From NCBI GenBank assembly GCA_017993715.1, contig JAGOME010000001.1, positions 85,112-149,111 of the forward strand: 64,000 bases of DNA, written 5' to 3'. A program made the position numbers and the translations under genes. Positions 26,183 to 36,893 of this stretch are shown here, one piece after another (within the stretch, counting starts at the first letter, position 1; each line of letters starts with the position of its first letter). The DNA is from Phycicoccus sp. Lineage in GTDB: Bacteria; Actinomycetota; Actinomycetes; Actinomycetales; Dermatophilaceae. Under the pieces are notes generated by a model. The model was not told where the DNA came from, made no database searches, and saw only the letters and a list, made by a program, of their open reading frames with translations.

Positions 26183-26893
26183 TCAGTCTCCCAAGTAGGC
26201 GCGTCGGATCTCGTCCATGCCGCGCAGCTGCGCGGTCGGACCGGACAGGACACTGCGTCCCGTCTCCAGGACCGTGGCGGAGTCGACGAGGCTGAAGGCC
26301 AGGTTGGCGTTCTGCTCGACGACGAGCATCGCGATGCCGGACTGTTCCCGCAGTCGGCCGATCGCGGAGTAGACCGACTTGGCCGTGGAGGGCGCCAGCC
26401 CCAGGGAGGCTTCGTCGAGCATGAGCAGGCGGGGCTTGGACATGACGGCGCGCGCCACGGCGAGCATCTGCTGCTCACCACCAGAGAGGGCCGAGCCGTT
26501 GGAGGCGATCCGGTCCTTGAGGTTGGGAAACAGGTCGAGAAGGAGGTCGAGGTCCTCCGAGATGCCCTTGCGGTCCTTGCGCAGATAGGCGCCGACCATG
26601 AGGTTCTCCATCACGGTCAGGTCGCCGAGGGTGCCGCGCCCCTCCGGGACGTGGGCGATGCCCAGGGCCGCCACCTGCTCCGGGCGTTTGCCGCGGATGT
26701 CCTTGCCGTCGAACACGATCGACCCTTTGGTGGTGACGGTGCCGCTGATCGCCCGCAACGTGGTGGTCTTGCCTGCGCCGTTGGCGCCGAGGATTCCGAC
26801 GGCGCCCCGGTCGGGCACCGAGAGCGAGACCCCTTCGAGCACTTCGACGGGCCCGTATGAGGCCCGGACGTCCTCCAACTCAAGAAGCGACAT
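26183..26893 (-). CDS. HAAT-type ABC ATPase, LivF family
   Basis: ATPase (236 aa) with Walker A GANGAGKTT at 36-44, signature LSGGEQQM, Walker B LLMLDEASLGLAP and VEQN switch region, the standard LivF set. It overlaps the LivG-type gene by 14 bases. Acts with LivG-type partner as the heterodimeric motor of the importer. Confidence 0.93.
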   Translation of the reverse strand: MSLLELEDVRASYGPVEVLEGVSLSVPDRGAVGILGANGAGKTTTLRAISGTVTTKGSIVFDGKDIRGKRPEQVAALGIAHVPEGRGTLGDLTVMENLMVGAYLRKDRKGISEDLDLLLDLFPNLKDRIASNGSALSGGEQQMLAVARAVMSKPRLLMLDEASLGLAPSTAKSVYSAIGRLREQSGIAMLVVEQNANLAFSLVDSATVLETGRSVLSGPTAQLRGMDEIRRAYLGD

Positions 26894-27662
26894 CGTCTTG
26901 CTTCCCGATGTAGGCCTCGATGACCCGCGGGTCGGACTGGGCCTGGGCGGCCGTGCCCTCCATCAGCTTGCTGCCGTGGTCCAGGACCACGACCGCGTCG
27001 GTCAGGGCGGCGATCAGGCCCATGTGGTGCTCGACGACGATGACGGTGACGTCATAGCGGTCTCGGACACCGATGATCGTCTCGATGAGCCCCTCGACTT
27101 CGGCGTGGGGGAGGCCGGCGGCCGGCTCGTCCAGCAGCAGCAACTTGGGCTGGGCGAGCAGGGCCCGACAGAGTTCAACGCCTTTGTGCAGCCCGTGCGA
27201 TAACTCGTCGGCCCGCATGTGCGCCGCCCAGCCCAGACCGATGTCCTCCAGGAGCGCCATCGCCTCGTCGCGGCATTCCCGTTCGGCGCGAACGGTGAAC
27301 GGCAGTCGCAGCGCCCACTCCAGTGGCCCCCCGGGCAGCCGCGTGTGGGCTCCCAGGAGGACGTTCTCCAGAACGCTGGCTTCCAGCTGGAGGGCGGGAT
27401 GCTGGAACGTGCGGGCCAGGTGGTAGCGGCTGGCCATCACCGACGGGCGGACCTTGGAGATCTCGGCGTTGTCGAGGGTGATCGACCCGCTCGTGGGTGT
27501 GTAGTGCCCACTGATGCAGTTGAACAGGGACGTCTTCCCGGCCCCGTTGGGCCCGACGAGCCCGAAGATCTGCCCAGGCTCGACCTCGAAGGACACCTTG
27601 TCCAGGACCCGCACTCCGCCAAAGCTGAGGCTGACTTCGACTAGTTTCAGGCGGGCAGCCAT
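26880..27662 (-). CDS. HAAT-type ABC ATPase, LivG family
   Basis: ATPase (260 aa) with Walker A GPNGAGKT at 37-44, Walker B LLLLDEPAAGLPH and VVEHHMG. The signature reads LSHGLHKGVE rather than the usual LSxGxQR, a variant seen in some aromatic-acid members of this family. First transporter gene, 150 bases after the LigM-like gene; that gap shows no strong terminator, so co-transcription is likely. Confidence 0.92.
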   Translation of the reverse strand: MAARLKLVEVSLSFGGVRVLDKVSFEVEPGQIFGLVGPNGAGKTSLFNCISGHYTPTSGSITLDNAEISKVRPSVMASRYHLARTFQHPALQLEASVLENVLLGAHTRLPGGPLEWALRLPFTVRAERECRDEAMALLEDIGLGWAAHMRADELSHGLHKGVELCRALLAQPKLLLLDEPAAGLPHAEVEGLIETIIGVRDRYDVTVIVVEHHMGLIAALTDAVVVLDHGSKLMEGTAAQAQSDPRVIEAYIGKQDDVAS

Positions 27663-27812
27663 GGCTCACCCCTCTCTTGATCGGCTGGCGTCACTTGCCA
27701 GCTGCGAACCGGCTAGCAAACTGCTGGACGGTGTGTGCTCCCCCGCCCAGTGGGTGCCCGGACATCACCAACGATCCGAACACCCACCGGTGCCTCACGT
27801 GGCCCAGACGGG

Positions 27813-29297
<1,485 letters not shown>

Positions 29298-29352
29298 TCA
29301 CGCTAGGAATGCCGCCGTTGCCGCACCACAGCCCAATGGCGCGGCCACCCTG

Positions 29353-29364
29353 CGTCAAATGACG
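29353..29364. promoter_or_regulatory. Candidate operator upstream of the LigM-like gene
   Basis: CGTCA and TGACG flank AA, followed closely by TATG-7-CATA (29,365-29,380 region). Both lie in the leader between the LigM-like gene and pabBA. Small palindromes occur by chance in such DNA, so this is a weak call. Confidence 0.3.
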
Positions 29365-29416
29365 TATGCGGCAGACATACCGCCGCCGCCCAGCCTTCCT
29401 CCCCCGTAGGGACCGG

Positions 29417-31570
29417 CTACGAGGTTAGTCGAGGATGGCGGATCCGGCTGTGGGAGAACCTCTCCAGCACCGCCAGACCGTTTGTCGTGAGAATCGACTC
29501 GGGATGCCACTGCAACCCTTCGATGTGGGGGTGGCGTCGATGACGCACCCCCATGAGCTCGCCGTCGGCGGCCCATGAGGTCGCGACCAGGTCGGGAGGC
29601 AGCCTGCCCGGGTCGACCGAGAGAGAGTGGTAGCGGGCCACGACCGGTCGGTCCGGGAGCGCGGCCAGGACTCCGAGGCCGTCATGCGTGATCGGCTCGG
29701 CCCGACCGTGCACGATCCGCTGTGCGGCAACGATCGAGCCACCGAATGCCGCGCCGATGATCTGGTGACCCAAGCACACCCCGAGGATCGGGGTGCGCGG
29801 CCCCAACTCTCGGACGAGCGCGATGCCGATGCCCGCATCGGCCGGCGCGGCCGGCCCCGGGGACAGCAGCAGGTGCGTGAGATCGTGTGCGTCCCGCAAG
29901 GCCTGCACATCGTGAAGGGTCAGCGCGTCGTGGCGCACCGCCACCGCGCTCGCCCCGACCTGTCGGAGATAGTCCACGATGTTGTGGACGAACGAGTCGT
30001 AGTTGTCGACGACCAGGATGCGCGCAGCGTCCGCTGCACCCGACCGCAGCGCCCGCCGGACCTGTCGCACACTCTGGCGCGGCGGCACCCGGCTCCCCCG
30101 GACGACCACATGCGGGGAGCCCTGCGGCGTCGGTCGACGCCTGGCCCCCTGGGAGCGGGACCCTGCCGAGTCGGTGCCGAGCGAGTTGGCCCACCGGCCC
30201 CCGATGGCTGCGAGGAGCGGCTCGGCCTTGTCGCGGCATTCCCGGACTTCGGCGGCCGGGTCCGAGAGGGTCGTGATCCCGCCACCGACCCCGAGCCAGA
30301 CCCGTCCAGGCGCGTGCTCGAACGTTCGGATCGCCACGGACAGTTCCAGATCCGCCGCGGGGCTGACATAGCCGATGGCTCCGGTATAAAGCTCTCGCGC
30401 GGTGGGCTCCAGGTCGTTGATCAGCCGGAGGGCGGCCACCTTGGGCGCCCCGGTCACCGAACCTGGCGGGAAGGTCTCCCGCAGGATCTGGCCGTCCCCG
30501 ACCCCAGCCCGCAGCTGGCCGATCACATCGGAGACCAGGTGCCGCACCGCATGGTCTTCCACGCGGCCCAAGGCCGGGACGGTCACCGACCCTGGCTCGC
30601 AGACGCGGGCCAGGTCGTTGCGCATGAGGTCGACGATCATGACGTTCTCGGCCAGGTCCTTGACCGAGTCCACCAGGACCTGGGTCGGCGCCGCCAGCGG
30701 AGTGGTCCCTTTGATCGGCGAGGTGAGGACGGTGCGACCGCGGCGGCGGAGGAACAGCTCCGGGGAGAAGCTGGCCACCTCCGCTCCCGGCCATCCGAGA
30801 TACGCCCCGTACGCCGGCCGGAGCGCCCGATAACCCTGGAGAAACACGTCGAGGGGGTCTCCGGCAAAGGTCGCATCCAGCCGCAGAGTGAGGTTGGCCT
30901 GGAACAGATCCCCGTCGGCGATGGCCGAGCGCACCCCCGCGACACCATCGGCGTGCGCGTCCTCGCTGGGCGTGCTGGTGAACGCGCCCAGGGCGAAGGC
31001 TCCGGGCGCCGGTGGCCGCAACCGGCTCACGGTCTGCAGCATCCGCGCGGCGCGGGCGGCCTCCACGTGCGGGTCGAGCAGGCCGGTCAGCTGCTCGAGC
31101 CACCACTGCCCGTCCCGCCGGAGCAGGACCTGGTCATAGAAGGCCAGGCGGTGAGCCGGCAGCGGGGCAGGTCGCGGTGGCGCGATGCCGGGATCCTCGA
31201 CCAGGGTGCCGAGCTGATAGCCGAGCGCGCCGATCCAGCCGCCACCGAATCCACCACCGCGCCCGGGCGGCGCCCAGTGAGCCATGGCATCGAAGGCCGC
31301 GAACGGGTCCTGGTCGGCATCCAGCAACTCCAGGGGGTCCCACGCCAGGACCGGAGCGCCGCTGTGCCAGTTGCCGATCAGGGCGACGAGGTAGCGTTGT
31401 CCCCGCAGGCTGGCCAGCACCTCGAGGGGGTCGTCCGGGGCATCCACGCGACACCGGACGACCCCAAGTGCCCGGCCTTCGACGCCGAGCCCGACAACGC
31501 CCAGCCGGCTCGCGGCATTCGGAATGTCGACTCGATTACCCTGCACTACGTTGTCGCGCAACGTGATCAA
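29417..31570 (-). CDS. pabAB: Aminodeoxychorismate synthase, PabB-PabA fusion
   Basis: Makes 4-amino-4-deoxychorismate for p-aminobenzoate and folate. Residues to about 465 form the chorismate-binding PabB domain: PIKGT (its lysine near 287 is the PabB-type catalytic residue), KDLAENVMIVDLMRNDLARV, SVTGAPK. After a basic linker, residues about 515-717 are the class I glutamine amidotransferase: GVCLGHQ (catalytic Cys near 599) and LQWHPES (His-Glu). Start appears to be TTG at 31,570; a GTG 8 codons later is an alternative. The p-aminobenzoate link makes sense beside THF-dependent demethylases, but anthranilate synthase-like function cannot be fully excluded. Confidence 0.88.
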   Translation of the reverse strand: MITLRDNVVQGNRVDIPNAASRLGVVGLGVEGRALGVVRCRVDAPDDPLEVLASLRGQRYLVALIGNWHSGAPVLAWDPLELLDADQDPFAAFDAMAHWAPPGRGGGFGGGWIGALGYQLGTLVEDPGIAPPRPAPLPAHRLAFYDQVLLRRDGQWWLEQLTGLLDPHVEAARAARMLQTVSRLRPPAPGAFALGAFTSTPSEDAHADGVAGVRSAIADGDLFQANLTLRLDATFAGDPLDVFLQGYRALRPAYGAYLGWPGAEVASFSPELFLRRRGRTVLTSPIKGTTPLAAPTQVLVDSVKDLAENVMIVDLMRNDLARVCEPGSVTVPALGRVEDHAVRHLVSDVIGQLRAGVGDGQILRETFPPGSVTGAPKVAALRLINDLEPTARELYTGAIGYVSPAADLELSVAIRTFEHAPGRVWLGVGGGITTLSDPAAEVRECRDKAEPLLAAIGGRWANSLGTDSAGSRSQGARRRPTPQGSPHVVVRGSRVPPRQSVRQVRRALRSGAADAARILVVDNYDSFVHNIVDYLRQVGASAVAVRHDALTLHDVQALRDAHDLTHLLLSPGPAAPADAGIGIALVRELGPRTPILGVCLGHQIIGAAFGGSIVAAQRIVHGRAEPITHDGLGVLAALPDRPVVARYHSLSVDPGRLPPDLVATSWAADGELMGVRHRRHPHIEGLQWHPESILTTNGLAVLERFSHSRIRHPRLTS

Positions 31571-31579
31571 CCACGAACG

Positions 31580-32287
31580 TTAATTGCGGGCCAGTCCATC
31601 GAGGAGCGTGGCGAGCTCCTGTGGCGCAGTCACCATGACCTCGTGGCCGGTCGGGATTTCGTGCACGTCCCAGCCGAGCTGTCGGGCCCGCTCGCCGTAC
31701 GGCTGGAAGACTCGCATCCAGCTGACTCCCTCGATGAAGGTCCCGGGCACGTCGGCCTCGGCGCCCGTGAGCGAGACAGGCTCGGTGTAGGTCAGCCACG
31801 GATGGGGCGTCAGGCGCGGCGTCAGCCAGTCCAGGTCCTCCTGGTCCGTCACCCCGAGGACCTCGAGCGACCGTGGCGGAATCAGCCAGCCGAAGCCGGG
31901 GCCGGCGACCGACTCACGGTAGTGGTGGGCCACGGTCTCGGGAAGCAGGTCAATGCCGGCCTCACCGTCCTCCGGGAGGAAGGCGTCCAGATAGACCCGG
32001 CGGCCAATGCGCTGCGGCAGCGCGCAGGCGACCCCGCTGACGATCAGTCCCGCATAACTGTGTCCGACGAGGACGACGTCGCGCAGGTCCTCGGCCTCGA
32101 TGAGCCGCACGATGTCCTCGATGTGGGTGCTCAGCCCGACCGCGGGCGACAGCAGGTGGGCCCGGTCGGACAGGCCGGTCAGCGTCGGCGCGAACACCTG
32201 GTGTCCTTGGCGCTCGAGCGTGGACCGGACCCGCCCCCAGCACCACCCGCCGTGCCAGGCTCCGTGGATGAGGACGAATGTGCTCAT
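31580..32287 (-). CDS. Alpha/beta-hydrolase (esterase) family protein
   Basis: Small alpha/beta hydrolase (235 aa). Oxyanion/N-terminal motif LIHGAWHGGWCW, nucleophile serine in GHSYAG, acid in the TFIEG region and catalytic histidine in PTGHEVM. This subfamily includes salicylate/methyl-ester and pyrethroid esterases. The ATG at 32,287 is used since homology begins there, though the frame is open to 32,362. It precedes pabBA on the same strand with a 9-base gap. It could release aromatic acids from methyl esters; that is inference. Confidence 0.85.
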   Translation of the reverse strand: MSTFVLIHGAWHGGWCWGRVRSTLERQGHQVFAPTLTGLSDRAHLLSPAVGLSTHIEDIVRLIEAEDLRDVVLVGHSYAGLIVSGVACALPQRIGRRVYLDAFLPEDGEAGIDLLPETVAHHYRESVAGPGFGWLIPPRSLEVLGVTDQEDLDWLTPRLTPHPWLTYTEPVSLTGAEADVPGTFIEGVSWMRVFQPYGERARQLGWDVHEIPTGHEVMVTAPQELATLLDGLARN

Positions 32288-32480
32288 GGGGACAACCCTT
32301 CTGCCGGAACAGGATTGGCCGAATGCCGTGCGGCCCCGGGGTGCGCCCTCGGTCACCGACATGGCCGTGTCGATCGATTTCGCGTCGACTCTAGGCCGGT
32401 CTGCACGACGGCCGGATCGGTGCGATGTCCGTGGCCCTCGGCGGAGTGGCCGGGCCGGATTACGTCATCTGTCGCGCCGC

Positions 32481-33158
32481 TCAGCGCGCCGTCAGGCCCT
32501 CTTCGACGGCGAACAGCGCCGCCTGCGTGCGCGATTGGAAACCGAGTTTGGCCAGGATGTTGCTGACGTGCGTGCGGGCCGTGCGTTCGCTGATGTGCAG
32601 GTCGGTGGCGATCTGCCGGTTGGTCATGCCTTGCGCGACCAAGGCCAGCACCGCCGTCTCGCGCTCGGTCAGGGTCTCGATGCCGCTGCGGGGGGCGACC
32701 ATTTCACGGGTCAGGGCCCGCGCCACCGCAGGGTCGATGAAGACCTCATCGTTGGCGGCCGCCCGGACCGCCGCGGCGACCTCGGTGGGGCCGGCGTCCT
32801 TGAGCAGATAGCCACGGGCGCCGGCCTCGAGCGCGGCGTGGACACGCCGGGTCTCCCCGAAACTGGTCATCATGACAACCGCCACCTCGGGGTAGCGCTG
32901 GGTGATCTCGGTCAGCGCCTCGAGGCCGTCCATGCGCGGCATAACAAGGTCCATGAGGACGACATCGGGCGTCGTCGTGTAGACGGCCAACGCGGCCAAC
33001 TTGTCGAGGGCTTGGCGCCCATCGGCCGCCTCACCGACCATCTCGATGTCGTCGAGGAACTCGAAGTAGGCCGAGATCCCGCGCCGGACGACGGCATGGT
33101 CGTCGACGACGAGGACGGTGAGGGGTCGGACGCTGGGCTCGGGGGGTGTCGCGCTCAA
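32481..33158 (-). CDS. NarL/FixJ-type response regulator
   Basis: Response regulator (225 aa): receiver domain with phosphoacceptor Asp70 (VLMDLVMPRMDG) and Lys120 (LLKDAG), and a LuxR-type helix-turn-helix at about 160-220 (LTERETAVLALVAQGMTNRQ). Its ATG overlaps the kinase stop by 4 bases. Acts as a DNA-binding partner of the adjacent kinase. Targets unknown; the nearby C1 operon is the closest candidate. Confidence 0.93.
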   Translation of the reverse strand: MSATPPEPSVRPLTVLVVDDHAVVRRGISAYFEFLDDIEMVGEAADGRQALDKLAALAVYTTTPDVVLMDLVMPRMDGLEALTEITQRYPEVAVVMMTSFGETRRVHAALEAGARGYLLKDAGPTEVAAAVRAAANDEVFIDPAVARALTREMVAPRSGIETLTERETAVLALVAQGMTNRQIATDLHISERTARTHVSNILAKLGFQSRTQAALFAVEEGLTAR

Positions 33159-34735
33159 TGAGGGGGCTCCGTTCGCGCGAGGCCGGTCGAAGTGAGGGGA
33201 ACGAATATGGCCACGCGCGTGCCCTGCGTGGGATCTGAGTGGACAGTCACGGTGCCGCCCCAGTGCTCGGCCCGTTCGTGCATGCTGGTCAGGCCGTAGC
33301 CGCCGGCGCCGCGTTGGCGCAGTGACGCGAAGCCGCCCCCGTCGTCGATGACGACGACCCGGACCCAGGCTGCGTCCGGGTCATGGGTGGCCTCGATGGT
33401 CAAAGTCGTGCCGCCCGCGTGTTTGATCGCGTTGTGGACGGCTTCGGCGATGATGAAGTAGAGGTCCACCGCGAGTGCGGAGTCGAGGCTGTCGATCGAG
33501 TCCGGGACCCTCACAGTCGTCGTGACCCCGGTCCGGCGCTGGGTCGTTTCGGCGAGCTTGGTCAGCGCCGTGGGCAGGCCCTCGGGGGTGGGGGACGCCG
33601 GATGCAGTTGGGCCACCACGTGGCGCAGGTCCGCCACCACTGATTGGGTCATCGACTGCAGTTCCTGCGCGACGCACCGGACCCGCTCCCAGTTCCGCTC
33701 GTCAGGACGATGGGCGAGGAGCTTGATCGCCTCGGTCTGCATCCCCAGCGAGAAGAGTTGCTGAATGATCGAGTCGTGCAACTCGCGGGCGAGGCGTTGA
33801 CGCTCAGCGCGACCGGCGTCGTGGCGTTGCTGGGCAAGTAACTCGGCGTAGTCGATCGCCAGGGCAGCCTGGTCGGCCATGTTCTGCAAGAACCCCAACG
33901 AGTCCTCGTCGACCTGCTGGCCCGGGGTGAAGAAGGCATTGAGGACGCCGATTCGGCGCCCGTTGGCCGTCAACGGGACGGAGGCGAACGAGTCCCACGG
34001 GGGGTGCCGCATGATTGGGAGCAACGGGAGCCAAGCCGGGTCGGTCATGATCCTCTCGTAGCGATGATGGACCACGACAGGCCGCTGGCTCTGAAAGGCC
34101 TGGAGCATCCGCAACTCGGCGCCGCGGGCGCGGCATTCCATCAAGAGTTCGAAGAACCTCGGCGAGGCCGGGAAGCCGGCCGTGCCCATGATCCGCAGCC
34201 CCTTGTCGGTGGCGCGGTCGACCACGATCCCCTCGTCGGAGGCCCGGCCCGCGACCAGGATCTGGACGCCGGCCAGACCGTCGGCGCGCACAATTTCACG
34301 AGACATCGCGTTGAGCGACAACACCAGGGAGCGTTCCGAGACCACGCTGGCCGCGGCGCTCGCGATCGCCGCAACTCGGCGCTCCCGCTGCTGACGTTTG
34401 GTGACGTCCCAAAAGGCAAGGATGGCGCCATCAGGGGTGGTCGACATGCGGCAGCCGAGCACGCGGGTGCGCCCATCGACCTGGAACATGACGGGCGACT
34501 CGCGCTCCCCGTCGTTCGCACGCTGCGCGAAGGCCTGCGCCAGCACCACATGCGGGTCGGTGAAGGCGAGGAGCTCCCGTCCGAACTCGTTGATCTCCCC
34601 GAGGGTGCCGTCATCGTGGATGCGCGCCAACCCCACCGGGGCACAGTCCCAGGGGTCGACCATGCAGATGGCTCCATCACGCTGCACGCGGTCGTCCTGC
34701 GCCGCACGTGACCACTGTGCGCGTTGTTCACTCAC
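33155..34735 (-). CDS. Sensor histidine kinase (PAS-GAF-HisKA_3-HATPase)
   Basis: Soluble kinase of the NarL-partner class (526 aa) with no membrane segment. Order: PAS-like region about 25-115, GAF region about 130-305, HisKA_3 with phosphorylated His320 (ARELHDS), and HATPase with the N-box EAVHNAIKHA at about 431-440, DDGGGF and GGYGLTSM. A cytoplasmic PAS/GAF sensor suggests it reads a small molecule or redox state inside the cell. It begins 87 bases after the muconolactone-isomerase-like gene, so it may be co-transcribed with the C1 operon. Confidence 0.92.
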   Translation of the reverse strand: MSEQRAQWSRAAQDDRVQRDGAICMVDPWDCAPVGLARIHDDGTLGEINEFGRELLAFTDPHVVLAQAFAQRANDGERESPVMFQVDGRTRVLGCRMSTTPDGAILAFWDVTKRQQRERRVAAIASAAASVVSERSLVLSLNAMSREIVRADGLAGVQILVAGRASDEGIVVDRATDKGLRIMGTAGFPASPRFFELLMECRARGAELRMLQAFQSQRPVVVHHRYERIMTDPAWLPLLPIMRHPPWDSFASVPLTANGRRIGVLNAFFTPGQQVDEDSLGFLQNMADQAALAIDYAELLAQQRHDAGRAERQRLARELHDSIIQQLFSLGMQTEAIKLLAHRPDERNWERVRCVAQELQSMTQSVVADLRHVVAQLHPASPTPEGLPTALTKLAETTQRRTGVTTTVRVPDSIDSLDSALAVDLYFIIAEAVHNAIKHAGGTTLTIEATHDPDAAWVRVVVIDDGGGFASLRQRGAGGYGLTSMHERAEHWGGTVTVHSDPTQGTRVAIFVPLTSTGLARTEPPH

Positions 34736-34822
34736 GACATCGCTACCTTCCCCTTAGGGGCGCGAGCCTGCTGGAGTGCCAGGATACGTGGGCAGGGGTG
34801 CCCTGGGCGAGAATCGGCCAGG

Positions 34823-35098
34823 TCACCGTTCCTGCGGGTGCGTCGCCAAGGGTTCGACTGTCGCCGAGAACCAGGCGAAGGTCGGCAGGGAGGTGAGCGC
34901 GTCATGCAGCGCAGTGGCGTCCGGCGCCTCCCACAGGCCAATCACCGCGCGGGTACCGGGGACGCGCCACAGCCGTTTGAGGATGCCGGCCGCCCGCAGC
35001 TCGCCGGCCCGCTGACGCTCCAGTGTGCGGACCTGCTCCCGTTCCTCCGTGGTGATGCCAGCGGGCGGTTGGGCTTCGAAGCGGACGAGAAACTCCAT
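34823..35098 (-). CDS. Muconolactone delta-isomerase family protein (CatC-like)
   Basis: Small ferredoxin-fold protein, 91 aa, about the length of CatC. It follows the CatC pattern: MEFLVRFEAQPP, EREQVRTLERQRAGELRAAG, LWRVPG, LHDALTSLP and a terminal VEPLATHP. CatC converts muconolactone to 3-oxoadipate enol-lactone in the ortho-cleavage pathway. Here it is coupled to folD (TGATG) rather than to catA/catB, so it may act on another aromatic catabolite or have an accessory role in this operon. Confidence 0.85.
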   Translation of the reverse strand: MEFLVRFEAQPPAGITTEEREQVRTLERQRAGELRAAGILKRLWRVPGTRAVIGLWEAPDATALHDALTSLPTFAWFSATVEPLATHPQER

Positions 35099-35973
35099 CA
35101 GTGCACCTCCAGGGTCGCGGACCGCTCCGCCTCGTCGTCGAATGCCGCGTCGACGGTTTGCCGAAGCAGGGTGGCAATGGTCATGGGGCCGACCCCACCG
35201 GGCACCGGGGTGATCAACGACGCGCGTTGCGCCGCGGCGCCATACTCGACGTCGCCGACGTTGCCCTCGTTGTAGCCCGCGTCGATGACCACGGCACCGG
35301 GCTTGATCCACTCGCCGCGGATGAGCTCGGCCCGGCCGACGGCCGCCACCACAATATCGGCCTGCGCCACCTGGGCGGCCAGGTCCTTGGTCCGGGAGTG
35401 GCAGAACGTCACCGTGGCGTCCTTGGCCAACAGCAGCATGCCGACGGGACGACCCAGAATGGCGCTGCGCCCGATGACGACGGCGTGCTGGCCTCGCAGC
35501 GGCACGGCATACGCCTCCAGGAGGGCCATGATCCCGCCCGGCGTGGCCGACGAGAAGCCGCCCTCGTCGAACGACATCATCGCGAAGGAGGTGCGCGTTA
35601 CCCCGTCGACGTCCTTGCCCGGAGCGATCGCCTCAAAGGCGGCCCGCTCGTCGATCTGAGCCGGGACGGGATGCTGAAGCAGGATCCCGTCGATCTCGGG
35701 GTCCTCCGACAGGGCGGAGATGACCGCGACCGCCTCCTGCGTGGTCGTGTCCTCCGGCAACTCAATGCGCCGCGACAACAGGCCGGCCCGTGCGCAACGG
35801 TTGGCCTTCATCCGCACATAGGTGTGTGACGCCGGGTCGTCACCGATGAGCACGGTCGCCAGTTGCGGCGGCCGGCCGTACTGCTCCGTGAAGGCGGCGG
35901 CGCGCTGTGCGACCTCGTCGTACAGGGCTTCCGCGGTGGCGGTGCCATCCATGATCTGCGCCGGCATCGGCAC
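35098..35973 (-). CDS. folD: Methylene-THF dehydrogenase/methenyl-THF cyclohydrolase
   Basis: Bifunctional enzyme (291 aa) turning 5,10-methylene-THF into 10-formyl-THF. Key residues of the family are in place: Tyr52 and Lys56 (SHTYVRMK), Gln100 (ILLQHP) and Asp121 (GKDVDGV), with the Rossmann segment VVIGRSAILGRPVG and PVPGGVGPMT near the end. It lies between purU and the CatC-like gene. In this operon it would run in the oxidative direction, taking the methyl carbon from demethylation towards formate. Probably not the only folD in the genome, since this one is embedded in a catabolic operon. Confidence 0.95.
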   Translation of the reverse strand: MPMPAQIMDGTATAEALYDEVAQRAAAFTEQYGRPPQLATVLIGDDPASHTYVRMKANRCARAGLLSRRIELPEDTTTQEAVAVISALSEDPEIDGILLQHPVPAQIDERAAFEAIAPGKDVDGVTRTSFAMMSFDEGGFSSATPGGIMALLEAYAVPLRGQHAVVIGRSAILGRPVGMLLLAKDATVTFCHSRTKDLAAQVAQADIVVAAVGRAELIRGEWIKPGAVVIDAGYNEGNVGDVEYGAAAQRASLITPVPGGVGPMTIATLLRQTVDAAFDDEAERSATLEVH

Positions 35974-36000
35974 GTCCTCCTTGCTGTCGTGGCGGGCCTT

Positions 36001-36873
36001 TTAGAAGATGACGGTCGCGTTGCCGTCCCGGATGACCCGGTCCTCGCAGTGCCACGTCACGGCGCGCGAGAGCACCTGACGCTCCACGTGGGCGCCCCGC
36101 AGCCTCAGCTCGAGAGCGGTGTCCTGGTGGGTCACCCGCGCCACGTCCTGCTCGATGATCGGCCCCTCGTCCAAGTCCGTCGTCACGTAGTGCGCGGTCG
36201 CCCCGATGAGCTTGACCCCGCGTTCCTTGGCCCGCTGATACGGGTTGGCACCGATGAAGGCCGGGAGGAACGAGTGGTGGATGTTGATGACCGGGCAACC
36301 GATCTGCGTGAGGAAGTCCTCCGAGAGCACCTGCATGTAGCGAGCGAGCACCACCAGGTCGACGTTGCCCTTGAGCAGGTCCAGGTGCTGACGCTCGACC
36401 TGGGCCTTGGTGTCGGCCGTGATCGGGGTGTGCACGAACGGGATGCCGAGGTAGCGCACGTGGTCACCGAGGTCGGAGTGGTTGCCGATGACCATCGGGA
36501 TCGTCATGTTGATCTCGCCACGTCGCTGCCGACCGATGAGGTCGAGCACGTTGTGATCGGACTTGGAGATCAAGATCGCGACCCGCTTGGGCTTGGCCGC
36601 TTCGACCAGGCGCCAACTCAGCCCGAGTTGGCCACTCAGGCGGGTATCGAGCGCGGCGCTCAGGTCGTCCCGCCGAATGTTGAGGTCCGGTAGGTGAAAG
36701 ACCGAACGCTGATAGAAACGGCCCTTCTCGGAAGAGTGCTGGGCCATCGAGACAATGTTCGCTCCTGCGCTGGCGAGCAATTCGGAGACGGTAGCGATGA
36801 TGCCGGGGTGATCGTCCCCTTGGACCAGCAGGCGGCCCTCATCGGCAGCGGGGGTGGGTACGGCGGTGGTCAT
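36001..36873 (-). CDS. purU: Formyltetrahydrofolate deformylase
   Basis: Hydrolyses 10-formyl-THF to formate and THF (290 aa). ACT regulatory domain at about 13-85 (DDHPGIIATVSELLASAGAN), then the formyltransferase-fold domain with the catalytic set Asn197, His199 (NIHHSFLP) and Asp235 (LDEGPI). It follows metF by 20 bases and precedes folD by 27. In methoxy-aromatic catabolism it would return free THF for the next round of demethylation. Confidence 0.95.
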   Translation of the reverse strand: MTTAVPTPAADEGRLLVQGDDHPGIIATVSELLASAGANIVSMAQHSSEKGRFYQRSVFHLPDLNIRRDDLSAALDTRLSGQLGLSWRLVEAAKPKRVAILISKSDHNVLDLIGRQRRGEINMTIPMVIGNHSDLGDHVRYLGIPFVHTPITADTKAQVERQHLDLLKGNVDLVVLARYMQVLSEDFLTQIGCPVINIHHSFLPAFIGANPYQRAKERGVKLIGATAHYVTTDLDEGPIIEQDVARVTHQDTALELRLRGAHVERQVLSRAVTWHCEDRVIRDGNATVIF

Positions 36874-36893
36874 GGGTCAACTCCTCACGTCGT

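Noticed and set aside
27663..27812. Small gene between the LigM-like gene and the LivG-type gene
   Set aside because: Short open frames exist on both strands, but none has a ribosome-binding site or plausible protein. The gap is taken as non-coding.
29627..32566. 979-codon open frame on the plus strand
   Set aside because: It is antisense to pabBA and the hydrolase gene. The protein is low-complexity Arg/Gly/Asp-rich without a domain, as expected from the mirror frame of high-GC coding DNA.
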